The notes below the pieces were generated by a model. That model was not told the DNA's origin. It was given only the letters and a program-made list of their open reading frames with translations, and did not search any database. From Monarcha castaneiventris obscurior (lineage: Eukaryota > Chordata > Aves > Passeriformes > Monarchidae), in the NCBI GenBank assembly GCA_026261815.1, contig JAMPIT010000350.1, forward strand, positions 2,480,001 through 2,544,000: a stretch of DNA of 64,000 nt. The letters are read 5' to 3'. The translations under genes were made by a program, and so were the position numbers. Shown in pieces: positions 60,996 to 64,000 of this stretch. Numbering within the stretch: the first letter of the stretch is position 1; every line of letters starts with the position of its first letter.

Positions 60996-61980
60996 GGCGC
61001 TGACACGCAGTGGGGGCGTCACCCAGAGGGTCGTCACTACACCCCAAATGCCCTTTTGGGAGGCGTCAGGAAGATTAATCCACAAACACCAGAGGTTTAT
61101 ATCCAGAAAGGAGACAGAGGAGTCCTGTTACTTTATTCGAATAAAGGGAGAGGCCATGGGGAATTCCCCTGGGGTCTCTCAAATTTCTGGAGGACGAAGC
61201 CTCCTTTTTATCCGAATTTCCCGGCCGCATTTCCCTCTCTCTTTCCCCGTTGGCTGAGGTACTTGAGAGGTACAGACCTCCCAAACTGCTTAATACAGAA
61301 CCCCTTGTAATGTATAACCCCCCCCTTTTTTCTTTTCCTATGGACTTCATGGTTCCTTCCATTGCTTCTTTCGTCTCTCAGTATCTATCTTTACCTATCA
61401 GCAAACCCACAGTTGTTTGTAGAGACAAATCCCTCTCACTCCTTTCATCAATCAGTGGAATTCCTCCCACTGTTTCTTTGACCTCTCAGTATCTGTCTTT
61501 TACCTAGCATCAGACCCACAGTTTGCTTGTAAAGACAAATCTCTCTCGTTCCTTTCAGAGGCCTGACCCGTGGGGGAGTGGGCTCCAGCTCCAGGCTGGG
61601 CAAGTGGTCGATGCTACCTGGAAGCCCCTTGGAATAGCTTATAATAATGTGGAACTCCCAGGGAAGTGGAGCTGGCAGCTGGGGAGTCTGAGCCGTCTGC
61701 CTATGCTGTCCAAGCAGGACCACAGAGAAATTCCCAGTTCCTCATTATTATTTCTTACAACAGAAAGAACCTCTAGAACACAGGCATCAGCAAAAGGAGA
61801 GAATGCTGCTGTCAGAGGGTCTAGCAGGCGGTAAACATTCATGGTGAATGGCTCAAGTACCAGCATGTGCCACAGGAAATTTTGAAATTTCCTGAACAAT
61901 CACAGACTGCACACGCAGGCTTAACTTGCCCCTGCTAGTTTTGATCAGATGGTTATGTAGATACCCTTCATTCTACCACA
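60996..61980 (-). mobile_element. LTR of an endogenous retrovirus, oriented toward FDX1 (boundaries approximate)
   Basis: Read on the - strand it has LTR architecture: a U3 with a 108-bp tandem duplication, a TATA-like GATAAAAAGG at about 61213-61203, and an AATAAA at 61137-61132, then a short U5. The proposed outer ends are TGTGGTAG (at 61980) and ...TGTGACA (near 61000). I see no clean target-site duplication and no flanking gag/pol, so a solo LTR is likely. Family name not determined. The left limit is uncertain by tens of bases and the right limit by perhaps a few hundred. Confidence 0.6.
61350..61567. repeat. 108-bp tandem duplication inside the LTR U3
   Basis: Two imperfect copies, about 61350-61457 and 61458-61567. 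Both contain ctctcagtatct, then tatcttt/tgtcttt, then acccacagt...g.ttgta.agacaaat and ctcctttca or ttcctttca. The offset between the matching gtatct words is 108 bp (61381 and 61489). Duplicated U3 blocks are typical retroviral enhancer repeats. Confidence 0.8.
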
Positions 61981-64000
61981 CCCTGACCGGAGAGTTCTAA
62001 GTGAATAAGGAAGAAATGTAACAATTACTTTGAAATAATTCTTTCAAATGGGAATGGAAATGAATGCAGAAAAAGAGGAGGAAATTATACTTCTGATACA
62101 CTTGAGGTTGCTAAGATTATTCTTGATGCCTTATAATTTTCTTGCATCAGAATAAGATTGAAGAGGGAGATAATATAAACTTGGACTTCTGTATTTTCTT
62201 TAAGGAGAAGACTGTGTTCTGGTGGAAATGTCCTGATGGAATTGTCAAGAGCCTCCAAATTGTCTGTCCATAAACCAAGTGATCCAAATACCACACTGAT
62301 CTCATTTTCTTTGGGTTTCACTCTTTTGCAACACAAGAGAATGTGACCATGAATAATGCAGTTTATTTCAATGCTGTCACTACAGCATGGAGTTATATAT
62401 GCATAATCTTAAGGCAGTATACAGCTAAATACATACAGTTCCAGCTGGACATCTAATATCCACCTTAACATCTTAAAGCCAAAAGAGCACATCACATAAT
62501 CTAGTGCGACTTCAACCAGAAGGCTGCTTGTTGTACATTAATGGTTAATGCAGGAAATAAGCCTGAAAGGGACCCTCTGGACCTTCTAATGTAAACCTTT
62601 GCTGTTACATTCAACTCAAATAACTAAATAAAGAGTAATTTATCCATTTCTTTAAGTTTTGTTGCTGGTATTAACTGCACTGAAAAACAGTCCCAAAATT
62701 TCATTCTTTGGAAGTGGAGAAAGCCTAATTATTTATCAATTTTCAATTAATCTATTTTATTAATTTAATTCTGAGTATAGAAATATTTATGCCAATTTTT
62801 GACAGCCAGGGCTGCTCACCAATTAAAACAGATTTTGTTCTTTGTGATGTTCACCCATAATTTGTTGTACCTCCTCCAGCCCTTTTATTTTAGCCTCTGT
62901 TGTTACTAGTCTCCTTCCTTTTATTTTAGCCACTGCTACTACTAGTCTCTTTCCATAATACAGGAAACCCTCACTGTTCTCCTGGTTGTCCCACTGAGCC
63001 ATTTGTGCATATGTTAGTTTGAATTCCCTGCTCTTAAACAGGGGTGACTAGTTAGTGTATTAACTTCATGTCTCATAGCATGTCCCTGATAGAGGATGAG
63101 TCTGAGTGTCCCTATTAGTATGACCCTGATACATCCTAAGATTGTTTGTGATCATTTTTTCATGTACAAATTAAATCATTACCCTCAAATCAGTGAGCTT
63201 TAAATCAGTGTGATCAGTTAACAATGCAGGTGTCCTTTGTTGCTTCTCATTAATGAAGCCATCATTAACAGCAAGAGTCCTTGGTTTGCCCAAACTGAAC
63301 AGAGTAAGGTCTTTGAACTTTGCTTTGGTCTACTTTCATGTGGGGTTTTCAGTCATGTGCCATTTTAACAAAAAAGGCCAATTCCTGCTTCCCCTGTGTT
63401 GGATGTGTTCCATAGCTCTGTTCCAGCCCTGTGACTGCCGTGGCCCTGAGCACGTTACCCCTTTGCAGAAGTTTATCTGGCAGAGTCCAAGGTCAGTTCC
63501 TTCACTGATAAGAGCAGCTGTGAGAAAAGCCAGCAGCAAGGGCCAGTCTCTCCCTCAAGAGCCATTTTAAATCCGTGGCTTTGCGCCAGCCCTCACCTGA
63601 GCTGCAGCCGCTCTCTTCGCATCATCTCATATCTCCACCAGTCTGGCCCTCATCCAGACTCTGACTTGGCATCCTGGCTTGGCCTCAGACCTGCCTTGCC
63701 ACTGCAGCCCTGCTGGGTGACCATATGGGCCGTGTCTGACCCTGATCACTGTCTCCCGACCTAATCTTGGCCCTGGGTTGCTGCTCCACATGCTGGCTCC
63801 TTGATGAAGTGACTGCTTTCGCCTGCCTTGGGATTGTGCTTAGTTTCTGGCACAACTTCTGTTGCAAAGCAGCCAAATCTTGCTGCTCCCTGACATTCCC
63901 CACCCCTAAACACAGAGCCCCCCTAATTCCCTCATAATTCTATATAATGTACAATTTCGGGTGGGCAAGCTTGAAGAAAATGGTGGAGCAAATTAGGTCA
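61981..64000. other. 5' flank beyond the FDX1-side LTR, no gene
   Basis: AT-rich with the 36-bp duplication at 62881-62952, then a more GC-rich stretch at 63390-63930. No known coding sequence. In human the next gene in this direction is RDX, but no RDX exon is visible here. Confidence 0.5.
62881..62952. repeat. 36-bp tandem duplication
   Basis: Two adjacent 36-bp copies beginning ccttttattttagcc, identical at 32 of 36 positions. Confidence 0.9.

Noticed and set aside
60133..61047. 304-codon open frame on the - strand over the FDX1 first exon
   Set aside because: It is an Arg/Ala/Pro-rich frame created by the CpG island, one frame off the true FDX1 start. It has no domain, and the FDX1 frame joins exon 2 correctly.
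1..64000. CRISPR arrays, bacterial operons, tRNA or rRNA genes
   Set aside because: None seen. This is animal nuclear DNA, and no tRNA-like fold or rRNA core sequence was noticed.

Overview
This window is vertebrate nuclear DNA, almost certainly from a bird. Coding sequence is split into short exons with GT/AG boundaries. Intergenic DNA and introns carry many CR1 LINE fragments, recognisable by the CR1 3' tail and, in three copies, by remnants of the CR1 reverse transcriptase ORF. There are also at least four LTR insertions of avian endogenous-retrovirus type. The species cannot be fixed from the sequence alone.

There are two protein-coding genes in convergent (tail-to-tail) order. On the + strand, nine exons (1036 to 19994) encode the C-terminal 722 residues of ARHGAP20, a Rho GTPase-activating protein: the end of the RA domain, the whole RhoGAP domain and the tail. 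Exons for the N-terminal part, including the PH domain, lie off the left edge. On the - strand, four exons (60653 down to 47842) encode a complete 179-residue FDX1 (ferredoxin 1, adrenodoxin). This is the mitochondrial [2Fe-2S] electron carrier for steroidogenic P450 enzymes. The convergent ARHGAP20-FDX1 pair matches the arrangement I know from human chromosome 11q22-23, which supports orthology. Every splice phase in both genes joins in frame.

Layout: 1-20 kb, ARHGAP20 exons and introns; 20-22 kb, its 3' flank with an inverted CR1; 22-47.8 kb, intergenic DNA with CR1 copies, three LTRs plus a short LTR-like tip, a GGAT microsatellite and an isolated CpG-rich island at about 42.5-43.2 kb; 47.8-60.7 kb, FDX1; 60.1-61.0 kb, the FDX1 CpG-island promoter; 61.0-62.0 kb, an LTR lying upstream of FDX1 in the same orientation; 62-64 kb, non-coding DNA.

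I did not find a new multi-gene system. The items most worth checking are the LTR upstream of FDX1 (with a 108-bp tandem duplication and a palindromic polyadenylation signal), the orphan CpG island beside another LTR, the short and divergent ARHGAP20 C-terminus, and a perfect 15-bp hairpin at 22.5 kb.
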